A DNA stretch of 64,000 nucleotides. Origin: Siderastrea radians (taxonomy: Eukaryota > Cnidaria > Anthozoa > Scleractinia > Rhizangiidae). The stretch's first letter is position 1, and every line of letters starts with the position of its first letter. The notes beneath the pieces are model-generated. The model had not been told where the DNA came from, did no database searches, and saw only the letters and a list, made by a program, of their open reading frames with translations. This document shows positions 47,711 to 59,955 of the stretch, piece after piece. A program made the position numbers and the translations under genes. The stretch lies in assembly GCA_964017195.1 (NCBI GenBank), contig OZ024890.1:25723701-25787700 (forward strand), in the 5' to 3' direction.

Positions 47711-48694
47711 CAGGGACGGCGGAGCGTATTTTGAAGTGGAGGGGGGGAGCTGAAAACGAGCGCCGGAGGCGCGATTTGTTCGGGGGGTCTGGGGGCATCC
47801 TTCCCCAGAAAATTTTGGAATCTAGAGTCTCAGAAATCGTATTTACAGCATTCTCCGCGAGATACTTCTTGAAATAATTAGCCTGGATAAAGCGTAAAAT
47901 GAAAGGTACTTTTAGTGCTTACCGCAATATTTCCATACTGCGTCTGTGAAACGGCATTTTCGCAAGTAAATTTATTTTTAGACAAGATTTTCCCGCGAAT
48001 TGGTTGAAATAGCCAATCAAAAAGCGATTGCGTAATTAATAATAGACTGAGTATGAAACTGCGACAACTCGTCTACGCTGGAAATAAACATAACGGATAC
48101 CAGTGACCAGAGAGGAATCTTTATCGGAGTATTCTGACAGTATTTTAAGCAATAATTCCAGTATTTACAAGGGACGTAGTAGCTTAGATTTAATGCAGAC
48201 GTCATCGGAAACAGTTATTTTCGCGGGAAAAGCTTATCTTAAAATAAACCTGTAAAAACGCAGTTGCACGAATTTATGGCAGTTGGACGCTCCGGGTAAT
48301 GGGCTCCTGATTTTGGAGGTTATTTCTCAGCCTTCCGGTCTCCTACGCTAACCTGCGGTTTTTTGACACAAGCTTTCCGTCTGTGGGAAGGAAGCACACG
48401 CTGAGAAAATGTTAAAAATATGTAAACGCGAAAAGTTTCCGACGAGGTTTGTATAAAGTTGTAGCTTTGTAAATGCTTGTGACTTAATCAAGCAATAACA
48501 ATTTAAACACTAGTTTCATCTGGCAAATACTCTTATTCTTTGGGAGAATAACCTGAAGAGAATTCTTTCGTTTTCTTGTTCTCCTTTTTTTTATTTCTTT
48601 ATACGTACCATATACTAAAACAAAATAAAATGTCATCCTCCTCAAAAGTGGGGGGGCTAAAGCCCCCCAGCCCCCCCCGGCTCTGCCGTCCCTG
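47711..48694. mobile_element. hAT-like non-autonomous transposon
   Basis: The left end CAGGGACGGCGGAGC and right end GCTCTGCCGTCCCTG are inverted repeats of the CAGGG class, with G-rich tracts just inside both ends. GAAAA flanks both sides (47706-47710, 48695-48699), shorter than the eight bases usual for hAT. No transposase. Confidence 0.6.
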
Positions 48695-50407
48695 GAAAAA
48701 GAGTTCAGTTTCTATGCTGCAAGGATATTTTATAGACGTTTGGAGTGTAATTTGTTTGAGCAGGCAGTAGCCAAAATAACGTGTTTATGGATTAAAATGG
48801 ACGTTTTTCGCCAAAAGTCCGGCTGTCCATGGCTCTTACGAAATTTAATGGTATTTTTTGTTGTGCTGATTCGGCTTCCAATTCTGACACCGTTATTTAT
48901 ATTGGAGCGGTTTTCAATTGAGTATGAAAAGTAATTTGTGTTTGCTTTAGTCTTGCGTTACTACGCCGTGTGATTGATTGAAGCAACTCGTGCCACTTTC
49001 TCAACCAATCAGAAATAAAAACAAAATCAATCGTGACTAGCTCCCACGCGTTTCCCCACGATCGGCGCCGGGTTACATGTATTTACGTCGAGTTCTGATT
49101 GGTTCATTGTATTATTTTTGGCCTGTTGTGATTGGTTAGAGTAGTCTTTGGATTTGGTTTTACGACTCTCAATTGAAAAACAAGTCCAACTCTGAAGTTA
49201 TTAATACAGCTTACCGTGAAGACGAGTCACTAGCCTGAGAAAACAGCCGACGTTTCACGAGGTCGCCACTTGAGCCCTCGCTCAAAATTCCAACCAATCA
49301 GAAGCACTACCAAGACCTGGTTAGAGACGCGTCATCAGTATGGAATTTCTGCGCTCGTTGCTCAGGCGTCGTTTTGCGAGGGTTCAATTGGCGACCTCGT
49401 GAAACGTCGGCTGTTTTCTCAGGCTAACGAGTCACGGTTTTGTTGACAAAACAATTTCAAAGCAACTTTAACACGTGTTTTGACAATTTTTCACAAGAAT
49501 CTACTGAAAATTTATTTTAGGGATTAGTGGAAAATGAAGCTGGGCACCTAATATCATTAACAAGAATGGATTCGGAGCTTCTTAGCTTGGCTTCCTTGCC
49601 GAGTTTTACGTTTGCTGGAATGATTTTTTCTCTTTTTTTTTAGATTTAAAATGTAGTTAAAAACATGTTCTCAAAATTTTATTTTATGTCGCCAGCAGCT
49701 GGCCGGCGTTAATTTCGTCTTGTTGACAATTTAGATACTGCCCTTACCGTGCGAAGATGAAATGCATGTTTTATTTACAAAGTCATTAAAAAATACGAGT
49801 GGTGGCAATTTTAATTTGTACATAGCTCTAGTGAACATTTGCCGTGGGAAGTTGGTAGTGTTTAAGAAGTGTTCTCTGCTATAAATCGCTGTTAAGCTGG
49901 TCTAAACGGGATAGAGTTGCATGGAAGAATTTACAAGTTTATGTGTTCCTATAAAAACGTTTAGAAAGCGGGCATTTTTTATCTCTGGATTTAAAGAAAT
50001 CCTGCAAAACGTTGCACAACGGCACAGGCGTTTTTGACACTAAAGATGATTTTAAAAGGTTCGCTACACAACCCATCAAAAAAAGTTTCACCTTGATAAA
50101 AATTTTATAAATTCTAAAATCTATTAATAACGGAATGCTTCATTGTCTAATTCGGCTTTATGCTGTGGTTATCCGTCTCAACTAGAATTTTTGCTATTTG
50201 CGGTTGAATAAATGTTGTTTCAAAATGTTAAGAAAGCGAAGGTTGAAATTGTACGAATACCCCTTACTGTGAAAACCAACATTTGTTCTACAAAGCAGGC
50301 AATTGTCCTGCAGAAACCTATTAAAAAATTATTCAGATGAGTTGGTTCTTCTATAATTATAAAGTGTGCAAACGTTTACTGCATTGAAACTCGGCTGAAG
50401 ATCAAAA
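48695..50407. other. Upstream region of U3
   Basis: Carries one intact MITE (49231-49426). The rest is AT-rich with no gene recognised. Confidence 0.5.
49231..49426. mobile_element. Mutator-like MITE with perfect 9 bp target duplication
   Basis: TAGCCTGAGAAAACAGCC...GGCTGTTTTCTCAGGCTA, 196 bp, flanked by ACGAGTCAC on both sides (49222-49230, 49427-49435). It is a shorter, internally deleted relative of 32793-33086. Confidence 0.85.
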
Positions 50408-53400
50408 ATGAAGGGATTCGTCATTTTATCAACTAGCTGTTTCCTTTACTTCACTTTTCATATTTTGGATCAAGGGGTTTGTGACTCGACGTCCGGCAGT
50501 CTTAATCGGAAACAGAACAAAAAGTTAAAGTATGCTCTCTTCAAAGATCATTTCTTCCACGCTCTGCTTGTTCCCAAAATCCAAGCGTCCTCGGTCCAAA
50601 CTGGAAAACATTGTTTGTTGCAATGCGTAAAGAACGAAGGATGTTTTTCCACAAACGTTGGTGGGTTTCCTCGACCAGATGGAAATGTAACGTGCGAGCT
50701 ACTTTCTACAGACAAATACAATGCATCTGAAAAGTTTCGAGCAAATCACACCTTCCATCATTACAGCATTGTGGTGAGTAAAAGATAGCATTAACTAATA
50801 CTTCGTACAGCTAGTGGTACATTCTAGAATTCTTGAACATGTTTATCCTTGTTTCACTCCCAGAGTCAAAGCCCAACTTAAAATTTTCTTAGTGTGAAAC
50901 ATCGACACTACTGGACTTAAGAGTCGTGTCAGTTTATTTCAGAATCAATAGCTCTTAAATCGGTAAATCTTTTGACGAACACATTCTTGAAGCCCCTACC
51001 GTTAAAATTTTAACGTGGTTTTGACTGATCTTAAAATGACGTGTATTAGTTTGGTTTTCGCACGTTTGTATATCAAGAGCTTGGGTACCCGGGGACTTAA
51101 AATCCCTTTCGTTTAAGATGATTCCATCGAAAAAGAAGTTGTAATGAGAATTTGTTGAAACTTTGCACGGTTATTAATTACACCTAGTACATGAAAAAAA
51201 TAAAATACCGTGTCTGATTTCACGCTACAGGGCTGTAGTATATAGGTACTTTGGAAGCTTTCGACAGCAATATTAATACTTTAACAGAGTTGACTAGCAA
51301 TGAAATATTAGTATTATTTTTATCATAACAAAACAATGTTACAGTGAAACGCCTTAACGTTGCCGTGAAAAGGAAAGTAATGAACTCTGATAGGCAAATT
51401 GAGCATCTGCACCCTTGTAATAGTGAATCAATCGGAATATTTTAAAATTGAATGATGAAAAATTCTTCAGATTTGGATATATCATGTAGAGTCGTATTTT
51501 CCTTGAATAAGTGGAAAAAGCGGGATCACCGAGTTCGTTTAGGAGAAACCGAACATTTATTTCTCTGAAAAGCTCAGCTTTCATAGAAAACCTATCAAGT
51601 TCCGAACGAGTGCACGCTATCAGCACGCGTTAATCACGCAGAAAATGATGCGCAGAAAGGATGCGCAATGCAATTGAATGGAATCACCTTAATAACTAAT
51701 AGATAACACCCTCATGAGCGGTTTTTGCCCTTCAGTTAGTTGCAAACAAATGCCTTCCTGAGTACTACAAATATTGACACAACCAGCCCAAACTCACACC
51801 TGAAAGCGTCACTAAGTAATAGCGAAAATAAAAGGGCTTGTACTGGAATGTAACGAACCTGTTCTAGGAGGTTTTACTTACAAAGCCTTTACATTTAAAT
51901 AGTTTCTTAATCACAACAAACAGACTTTTTCGTTTTCTAATTAAATCAAATTGCAATGTTTAAAATGAAAGACGTCCATGAACTTTCACGCAAAACGGAA
52001 ACGCAAGTTTACACAACAGCTTTTATCAAATAGGCGGATTTAAGACTGAAATATGATGCAAAAACGATGAAAGCCCTGACCACTAAAACTAAACCGTTGA
52101 TCGGTCAGGCATTGCATATTCTACCATCAATTTTTTTTCAATACCGTCACTTTAAACTAAACCCTATCTACCTCAGCTCACTTAAATAGCATTTTGAAAA
52201 TACTGCTAACTCCATAATTTTTTGGATTTGCCACATGTTTCCGTTTAATGTCCGACGATTTTACAAAGATTGACCAAAGGTCCGAATGTTTCCGAATGCG
52301 AAGAAGACAACTTACATAATAAATTGGATGCTCCAACTTGACACTTTCAAACCATAAAATGGCTTCTTTTTTTCCAGAGTCCTTGCGAAAGTTTTCCTTG
52401 CAAAAATGGCGGAACCTGCAGAGCACTTTACGAGACAGACGAATACAACTGTTCTTGCACGCAAGATTTCACCGGAAATAACTGTGAATTTCGTAAGTGA
52501 TATTGAGTTAGCCTGAAACAAAAATTTCCTAGTATATTCACAAGGAAATTTATTTACCCCTAAACAATTATTTCGAGTTGGAAAATGAAGTGTAAAAATC
52601 ATACTTGAAATTTAATCCCCAGAAAGTTGTATGGCTACCAGCTACATTGTTTCATATTTTACTTAAAATGAACAAACAGAATTCAATTTGCCTCAGTCAC
52701 GAGATGTCAAGAAAAATTGTGCTGCGCTGTAACTTGTCCCGCGGGTTCAGGGTGATTGACTACCCTCGGAAACTTGTTCCCTTAAATAGTGATTGTCTCC
52801 TCGTGCATCCTGTTCGTGCGACAAAGTCCCTAACACCGAATAAAAAAAAACACCAATTAAAAAGTAAATTGCACTGGCTTTGCAACAGGTCTCCACGTGT
52901 CCATGCTAAAGAGATTTGTCCTCGCCTCACAATCCAATATATACTACGAAGCCCGGACTTGTTGCCGAGACATCGGGGGACAAGTCCGTGTGTATTGTCT
53001 CCTCTTGTAACCCGACCTTTAAACCACATTTTTTACCTGTGTCAGAGTAAAAGATATGATACAAAAACATCCCAAAATTATCTAAATAAAAACGAAAGTC
53101 TTAAAAATATTAAAAAGGGTTCTTTTATCCAACGTTGCTATGCTGCAATCGACATCATCGCTGCTTTGCCTCAGTCAGGTTTTAAACGTTCTTGCCTTTG
53201 TTTTTTCTTAATTTCAGACAACGTGTCATCGTGCAAAGAGTTATTTGACAAAAGCAGGTATGTGTTAATTGGGTCTTTAACTTTCGTGTTTTGGACTATC
53301 ATCTGTATTTCTTTTACTGAATCTTTCTGGAACTGAACGTAATTCATTAAAAACAGGATTATGCATTTAAGAAATATATTGAAATCTTGAATAAGGAAAA

Positions 53401-53496
53401 CGAAAAAAGCCACTTATCTGTTAACAGAAAGGGTTGACCCCATTCATACATCTGGGATTAAACCAGAGGGGCGTTTTGGGATAAAACGGTATTTTC

Positions 53497-53555
<59 letters not shown>

Positions 53556-56050
53556 TATAATTATTGTTGAATATTTACATAATGTGTTGGCATTCAATTA
53601 TAACTCAAAAAAGGCTACAATAGTTAAAAAAGAGATGATAGCAATTAATTGCTTCACACACCTATTTACAACAAACATATCATTATATAAGGTAAAAACT
53701 ATCTGAGTTGATATAAGACCAAAGTTTTCCAATACACCTTGCAGAGGCAGAAAATGCTAAAACGATATACAGTGAAGCTCGTGCACGCATCACAAATACA
53801 AGGGGTGGTCCACTTTGTTCTGTATTTATTGCAACTGCCATTAAAATTGCAATTTCTCTTTCGCTCTGATACGCACGAGTTACAGATAATTATTTTTAGA
53901 CCGTTAACCATGGAAATTAGAAATTTGGTGCCATTTACCATAAGCTGTACCAGACTTCATTATTTTAATCTTTTCAGCAGAAATTTAGAGAACAAAGCTT
54001 ACCCAATACATACAGATGCTGGTCAGCAGCTTGTGTATTGTCATTTCAGCAACCTTGGAGACTGTGGACCAGGGCCGTGGACAATGGTCATGAAAATTGA
54101 TGGGTTTAAGGTATATATTTAAGTCTCCAATAAAAGAACATCCCCAGCTTCATAGGGACTATGTCAGCAATTTTAGGAACTTAAACACTTTGAGAAACCG
54201 AAAGTCACATTTACCTTAATGACAACCTAAAAATAATGGTCCAGTTTGTAAGTAGGTTTTTAAGGTTTAGGCTTTAGGTTTTAGTTTTTTATATCATGAT
54301 TATGTAAATAATATAAGTCGTAAAACGTAAATACGCAATTCAGCCCTTGGGCTGCATAAGTATTTATTTATTAAACTATCTAAGTATCTATCTATCTACA
54401 CTGCACTAGTACAGTAAACTTTGCACAAGAAATTTACCTTTGTACTTCTTTGTAATCATTTAATTCAGTTCATGTGTTGATTTTAATGAGGCATTGGGAT
54501 TAGTGTATATGGTTTTCACAGGCTACGGATGGCCAGGACTAGAATGGATTAAAACGTGCATGAAAACGTATGGCAAACATTTTCAACTGTGATTTTGCCT
54601 TGCAAAAATCGGTAGATACTTATTATGGTTTGCTCTCCTTGTGAAAATTCACATAATGTCTTCCCCTTGGTGTTCTAGGACCATTTTGTGAGTGAGCAAA
54701 CATGGCAAAGGTACCTTTAAGTACCTTAAAAGGTACTAAAGGTACTTTTAAGTACCCTTTAAGTACCTTGAAGGATACTTAAAAGGTTCTTTTAAGTACT
54801 TTTAAGTATGATCCAAATCATACTTTTATCACAGGCGTGACAGAATGCTATCGAAATTCCCGTGACATAGCCATTTTACACATGATAACAATGTAAATCG
54901 TCACACAGTTCTTGCACTTTGCTTGGTTACTTGAAATGGAAGCCACAGTGTCTCACAAGTGGCAACGGATCCACCCGTCTCTGTGATTTTCACCCGGGGG
55001 TACTCAGGTGTATAAATGACGGGGAGGTGAGAAGCCCTTATTTGGGTTTAAAATAGACGGTCCGCAGTGCAAAGAAGACTATTAAAAATAACTTTAGAAA
55101 GATTCATGGGTTGTTATTAGATTTAAGGACGGTGCCTCCTTTTGTTCCTGCTTATACGTTCTGCGCATCTCGGGATATTCTGGTTTCTTAAGGAATTTGC
55201 CCACTAATACAACAATATTTTTGCACGGGCTTAAGACTATGTGGAAAAAGCAGATCTTAGCAAGGGCCATCAGAACCCAAAAAGAAAATTGGGGGTAACC
55301 GCGCATTTTCAGAGATAATTGAGCTGAAATTTGGAAAGAAATTGCCATACATTCTTTGTATTTTAACGCTTTTTTAGAATTGTGGTTGCTTAATTATCTC
55401 TCAAAAATGCGTGGTTACCCACATTTTTCTTTTGGGATTCCAATAACCCTTGTTAAGATCTACTTTTTCCCCATAGTCATATCCTCTGCAAAAACACATC
55501 TGTATCAGGAGGCACCATCCTTAATAATATTTTCTCCCCTTTCCCGTTTTTCTCGCAGAACACTTTCGGTTTTTATTCCACATATTGGAAGGACAAGAAC
55601 ATATTTAATCCTGAAGGAGGTAAAACTGGGTTCGATTTTGAAGAGACGAAGTTGGCGACCTACTGGCGCACGAATTTTACAAAACTCTGTCTTGGAACGA
55701 AGTTTCAAAATCAAAACAGGTTTATCGTTATCAATAAAACCGCTGACTCCCTGTACTCGCTGATAGCTAATGATCAACCCTGTCCAACATCGCTTGGCCG
55801 TAACACCTGGAAAACGTTGTTTGGTGACCTGGCGGAATTAGAGCCCAATTGCAACAGTGAGGGGTTTCACCCTGTATGTTATGCTTCCGTGAAAATAAGG
55901 ATCGGAATCTTCGCCAATGACGCCGATAACTGTAACCAGTGTGGTACTTATATCGCATTCGGTGGTATGACTGGGTGCTTGAACTTGGGATTCTGGTCAT
56001 CAAATCAACCTAATTTACAGAAGGCCATGGGGTACATACTGGTAAAGTAA
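50408..56050 (+). CDS. USOMP5-like secreted PAN-EGF-globular protein U3, five exons
   Basis: Exons 50408-50773, 52378-52492, 53218-53257, 53978-54110 and 55559-56050 join in frame (phases 0, 1, 2, 0) to 381 residues. Signal peptide, PAN-like domain (HCLLQCVKNEGCFSTN) and EGF-like domain with six cysteines are as in U1. In the short exon 3 linker two of three cysteines are replaced: the first becomes His (C at 52492 plus AC at 53218) and the last becomes Ser, leaving one Cys. Exon 4 lacks two codons relative to U1; an acceptor three bases further on (exon start 53981) is also possible. The last exon is the most diverged of the three. Everything is open, so U3 looks functional. A TTAA-flanked element ends 38 bases before exon 5. 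Confidence 0.8.
53495..53556 (+). repeat. ATC microsatellite in U3 intron 3
   Basis: About twenty ATC units; this is the GAT repeat of U1 intron 3 read from the other strand. Confidence 0.9.
54697..54830. repeat. Cluster of GGTACC/AAGTACTT palindromes in U3 intron 4
   Basis: About ten variants of AAGGTACCTT and TTAAGTACTTTTAAG lie head to tail and inverted within 130 bases, all largely self-complementary. Confidence 0.8.
55127..55520. mobile_element. TTAA-flanked foldback element in U3 intron 4
   Basis: Starts GGACGGTGCCTCC and ends GGAGGCACCATCC, flanked by TTAA on both sides (55123-55126, 55521-55524). The whole 394 bp folds back on itself (TGCGCATCTCGG, GGGGTAACC / GGTTACCC). piggyBac-type signature without transposase. 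Confidence 0.75.
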
Positions 56051-58039
56051 TTAAGAAACAGGACAAGAAATGAAAACCCCCCGAGACGTGACACGGAGTA
56101 ACCTTAAGTAAGCTAAGAACATTAGGTAAAAGTGATAAGAGGAACCCTTTTTCAGTTTCATGATTCTTATGCCGGTAACTCCGGCTTAGTTTTCACTTAA
56201 GCTCTTTAGAACGTTTCCATGTAAACTCTGGTTATTAGGCCACATCGTTTTTTCTCTGTGCCTCTTGACAGTATCTTGAAGTTTTTGACATGTTGCATGG
56301 TATCGCATCGTTTTCCGAGCAATGTGTCTCTGTAACCTGCGACAGGTTTTTTTTTTTTTTTTTTTTCGGCTCTTGTTTCACCCGCCAAGAAAAAAACCGG
56401 ATATGCTGTTCGAAGATGTTTGGAATAAAGACGCGACACTCTTACACTGAGAAAACATGAGGTTTTTTAATTTTTCGTTTACAGTCGTTGACGTTTTCTG
56501 ATTTTGAGCGGTCGGTTTAAGTAAAAAAAAATTGAAGAAATGGAGAGGAGTCTGAGAACAGCAGCCCACCCTTATTCGCTACGAAGTCTGGAAACGAGAA
56601 TCGTGCCCACAAAACTGAAAAGGGCTTAGTAACTCTCAAGACAAGTTCTGTTCAGGGCCCAGTTGCATAAAACAACTTAAGATTGAGTAAGGGAATTTCT
56701 GCAACCATTCCGGAGGATTTTTACCTACACGCTATTATGGATAAATCGGTCGAAGGTGGATTAAAGAGTATACGAAACATAATGACAGTACGAAAACAAC
56801 CTCCGGAAAACAGGGAAAAGTTGCAGAAATTCCCACTACCAGGTGTCAAAACGTCAGTCAATAACACTAACAGCAGTCTTTGAACCCATCCGCGGCCAAA
56901 TGTCGAAAACTTCCATTGCAGCATAAAAACTAAACTTCTTTTCCATTTCCAAGGAATTTTTGTGTAGTTTAATTCAGACTGCGCATCATTAAAAAAGAGA
57001 GCGCCTATCAGACCAACTTTTCGGGTTTCAATGCTCAGTCCCGTTTTTTCTGCTTCTCGATTCAATTTTTTGGTACTTATTGCCCATTTGATAGTATTTC
57101 CTTGTTTTGGAAAAGTAATGTTTGAGGAAAGGGGGAATTTTTAGCAAGAAGTAGCAACCAGTGGCAAGGCAAATTTTGCTTCAATTTCCTCGGATTTTTT
57201 TTTTTCTTTTTTCACTTTCCTGCGTGTAACGCTAGGCAAATTAATCCGATCGCTCTAGTTTAGGCAACTTTTGTTAGATTTATGCCTAGTGTATCAGTAA
57301 ATTAGAAAAGACATCTGCTGTCACTTAAAGAAATGACGTCGAAAACTCTACAAGGTACGTGGCCACTGATATGCTGTACTAAAACGTTTCTTTACCGTAT
57401 GAATTTCTGATCGCCAAAGATGACTTAAGCATCGTACAATAAGCTCACAACGTTTTCTTAAAAGAGACGTTCAGAAATCGATGAATTTGCCTGCAATAAA
57501 TTAGTGGTGAATACAAACTTCATGCAATGCCAGAAAACAGAGTAAAAAATAGCTAAAAATGGGCGGAGCGAGGGCCTTACCCTTATTTTCTTGGATAAAA
57601 AGTGAGCAAGTCATGTCTACTCCACCTACCACTGAATATGTTAATACGAAATTTATCCAAATTTTCCTGTAATGTTATGAGGAAAAAAATCAGTAGTTTC
57701 ATAATTGTAATATTATGTCCTTTCAACTCATTTTCCCTAAAAGGGTTACGAAGTAGCACTTCGTCGCACTTATAAGAAAATGAGAACTCAGATTTCTTTT
57801 TGTTTTGTGCACGTCTGGATCACTCACTGAAAAATACATTTTTCACATAGCAATCTTAATGTATGCTTAAGTACTATCGTCATTGAAACTCATTTTCCAT
57901 AAAATATTCCAGTTACTAAAATTTGCTTTCGTAGTAATGTTTGCATTGTAGCATATACTAGCGTATACTAGGAACGTTATTGTAACTTCATTTTCGGCCT
58001 TATAACGTTAAGTCAGTCGGTCTGCATCCACTACTAGAT
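56051..58039. other. 3' flank of U3, no gene seen
   Basis: AATAAA at 56424 is the first good polyadenylation signal. A run of about 20 T starts at 56347. The rest is unassigned. Confidence 0.5.
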
Positions 58040-58461
58040 TAGTATAATTGCTCAGGTGATTATAGAGAAGCGCGCGCCCTGATTGGTTGAGGATTACGTC
58101 ATATCTCGCTAGAATCACCCCGCGCGGGGTGAGGGACGGACCATTAGAAAAGTGATGGGGGAGAGGGGTGGGGAAAAAAACAAAAAAAAATTCCTGCAAG
58201 GGAAAATGTCCGAAAAAAAATTCATGCAAGGGAAAATGTTCGAAAAAAAAATTCATGCACAAGATGGGCCTCATTTTGATATGAAACCATAATTCGTTCT
58301 GCCAAAGTGCTCAAGTAGTGTCTCTAGTGTTTAAAAATTGGAAATTTTCTGGGGCTCTGCCAGGATGCTATAAAATATTGTTTTCATAATTAATATTTCT
58401 TTTGTTGGGAGGGGGATACCTTCCCCTGGAACAAATTTTTTGTTGTTTTTATAGTCATAGT

Positions 58462-58640
58462 CATACAGTTGAACGCCGTTATTTTGAACCGTCAGGGGAA
58501 ACAAAAAAAGTTTGAAATAGCGAGAGTTCAAAATAACCGATAGTAAATGAGTGAAGGGCAAATCCAAGCCGAAGGGAAAATTGGTTTAAGTTTGAAATAA
58601 CGGGAAATTCAAAATAATTGAGTTCGAATAAGCGTAGTCT
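58462..58640. repeat. Repeats of an AGTTCGAAATAACG-like word
   Basis: Five variants in both orientations (GTTATTTTGAAC, AGTTCAAAATAACC, AGTTTGAAATAACG, ATTCAAAATAATTG, AGTTCGAATAAG) lie within the stack. Confidence 0.6.
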
Positions 58641-58858
58641 ATTAAACTGTAAATTATTAACACACGACAAGCTCAGGAGCTGAAGCTTGTTACAACGCTC
58701 TCGTGGAATAAAAAAGTCATTAATCACTTGTCAGGGAAAAATAAAAAGCGACAAACAATCACACCCAAATTCACTTTCTTTTATTCTCTTGGTGTTAAAC
58801 ATGATAAAAATAAGTAGACAGGCCCTGCACGACTCTTGCGCACGTGTTAAAGCCATTC

Positions 58859-59617
58859 TCATAGTTTGGATCTCACGAGTATGTCTTTGAGGGACCTACC
58901 CTTTTTGTATGATATTAGTGGAGGTTCTTTGAATATTTCTTTGAGCAATGGTTGTTCTTCTATTAAATGCCAGTGTTTCAGGAGTATTTGTTTCACGTTT
59001 GGTACTGCTGGGTGATATTGTGTAACAAAAGGCAAGATTTTCTTGTTTGCTTTAGGTTTAGGTAGTAAGGCCTGCTTTCTATTTTCAAAATTTACTTCCG
59101 AGAGAGTTCTTTGGACAAGACCCTCTGGGTAACCTCTATCATTGAGATGAGATTGGAAGAGTTTGATTTTTTCCTCAAACGCTGTTTTAGAGGAATTCGT
59201 TCTTAGCAGTCTTAAGGCCTCTCCTTTGATAAAACCTTTCTTAACTCCTGGTGGGTGACACGAGGAGAAATGTGTGTATTGAAATGTTTCAGTAGGCTTG
59301 TAGTGGGTGTGTATGTCAAGCACTGATTCATTCGTGAACCTTTCGCCTTTGTAAACGCTGGTGTCCAGGAAAGTAGTTTCTGTATCAGAAATTTCAGCCG
59401 TGAACTTGATAGTCGGATGATGTTTATTTGCTTGATCAATGAACTGAGTTAAATTGCTGGTATCCCAGAGGGAGAAAATGTCGTCGATATATCGTTTCCA
59501 AGCGAGAGGTTTGGGTGTGCTTTGGCTGAGGATTTCTGTTTCGACTTTTCCCATAAATATATTGGCAAAAGCGACCGCCATTTTAGTGCCCAAATGTAAA
59601 GTAACGTAACAGTACAA
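58859..59617 (-). pseudogene. Penelope-like element reverse transcriptase fragment
   Basis: The 252-codon minus-strand frame covers the C-terminal part of a Penelope-like RT: GTKMAVAFANIFMG, the catalytic-type WKRYIDDIF motif, HPTIKFTAEIS, TFLDTSVYKG, THFSSCHPPGVKKGFIKGEA and a tail ending KGRSLKDILVRSKL. The N-terminal RT motifs and the GIY-YIG endonuclease are missing, so it is a remnant. It lies inside the inner Harbinger-like element, so it either inserted there or was captured. Call based on motif order only. Confidence 0.75.
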
Positions 59618-59955
59618 GCTATGTATTTAGTAAAACAAAGTTGCGTTGTTTTTAATTAATTCAATAGCAAATTGTGCATAAGGAAAATATTTTCTCCAAA
59701 AAAAAAATTCATGCATAGGGCTGTAGCCCAAAAAAAATTTCTTGCGCAGGAAATGGGCCAAAAACAAAATTCTGGCAGGCTAAAAATCCCCCCCCCCCCA
59801 TCACTTTTCTAATGGTCCGTCCAATACTGATGCACTAATTTTCAAAATGGCCACCGCGCAATTTTTGATGTTTCTGGAGAAAAGAAAAAAGAAAATGCAT
59901 TTGCTCTGATAGTCACCTCAGCAATTATACTAAAACAATTATTCTCCTCAGGCTC

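Larger units (their letters stand above)
58133..59822. mobile_element. Inner Harbinger-like element
   Basis: The left end GGGACGGACCATTAGAAAAG and right end CTTTTCTAATGGTCCGTCC are inverse, and the family end matches 43395-45165. Several AAAAAATTCATGCAAGGG words repeat inside both ends. A clear target duplication is not visible. Confidence 0.65.
58040..59932. mobile_element. Nested stack: outer foldback element
   Basis: The left end TAGTATAATTGCTCAGGTGA and right end TCACCTCAGCAATTATACTA are inverse. Between them lies a second inverted-repeat element (58133-59822), so the outer element was its target. Confidence 0.65.

Noticed and set aside
51358..51688. Second copy of the 1270-1928 TTAA element
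   Set aside because: TTAA flanks and some interior likeness exist (GATGCGCAGAAAGGATGCGC), but the terminal repeats no longer match, so I do not call it firmly.
52605..53336. 243-codon plus-strand ORF in U3 intron 2
   Set aside because: It runs through repeat-like DNA, crosses exon 3 and its donor, and has no recognisable domain; a chance readthrough.
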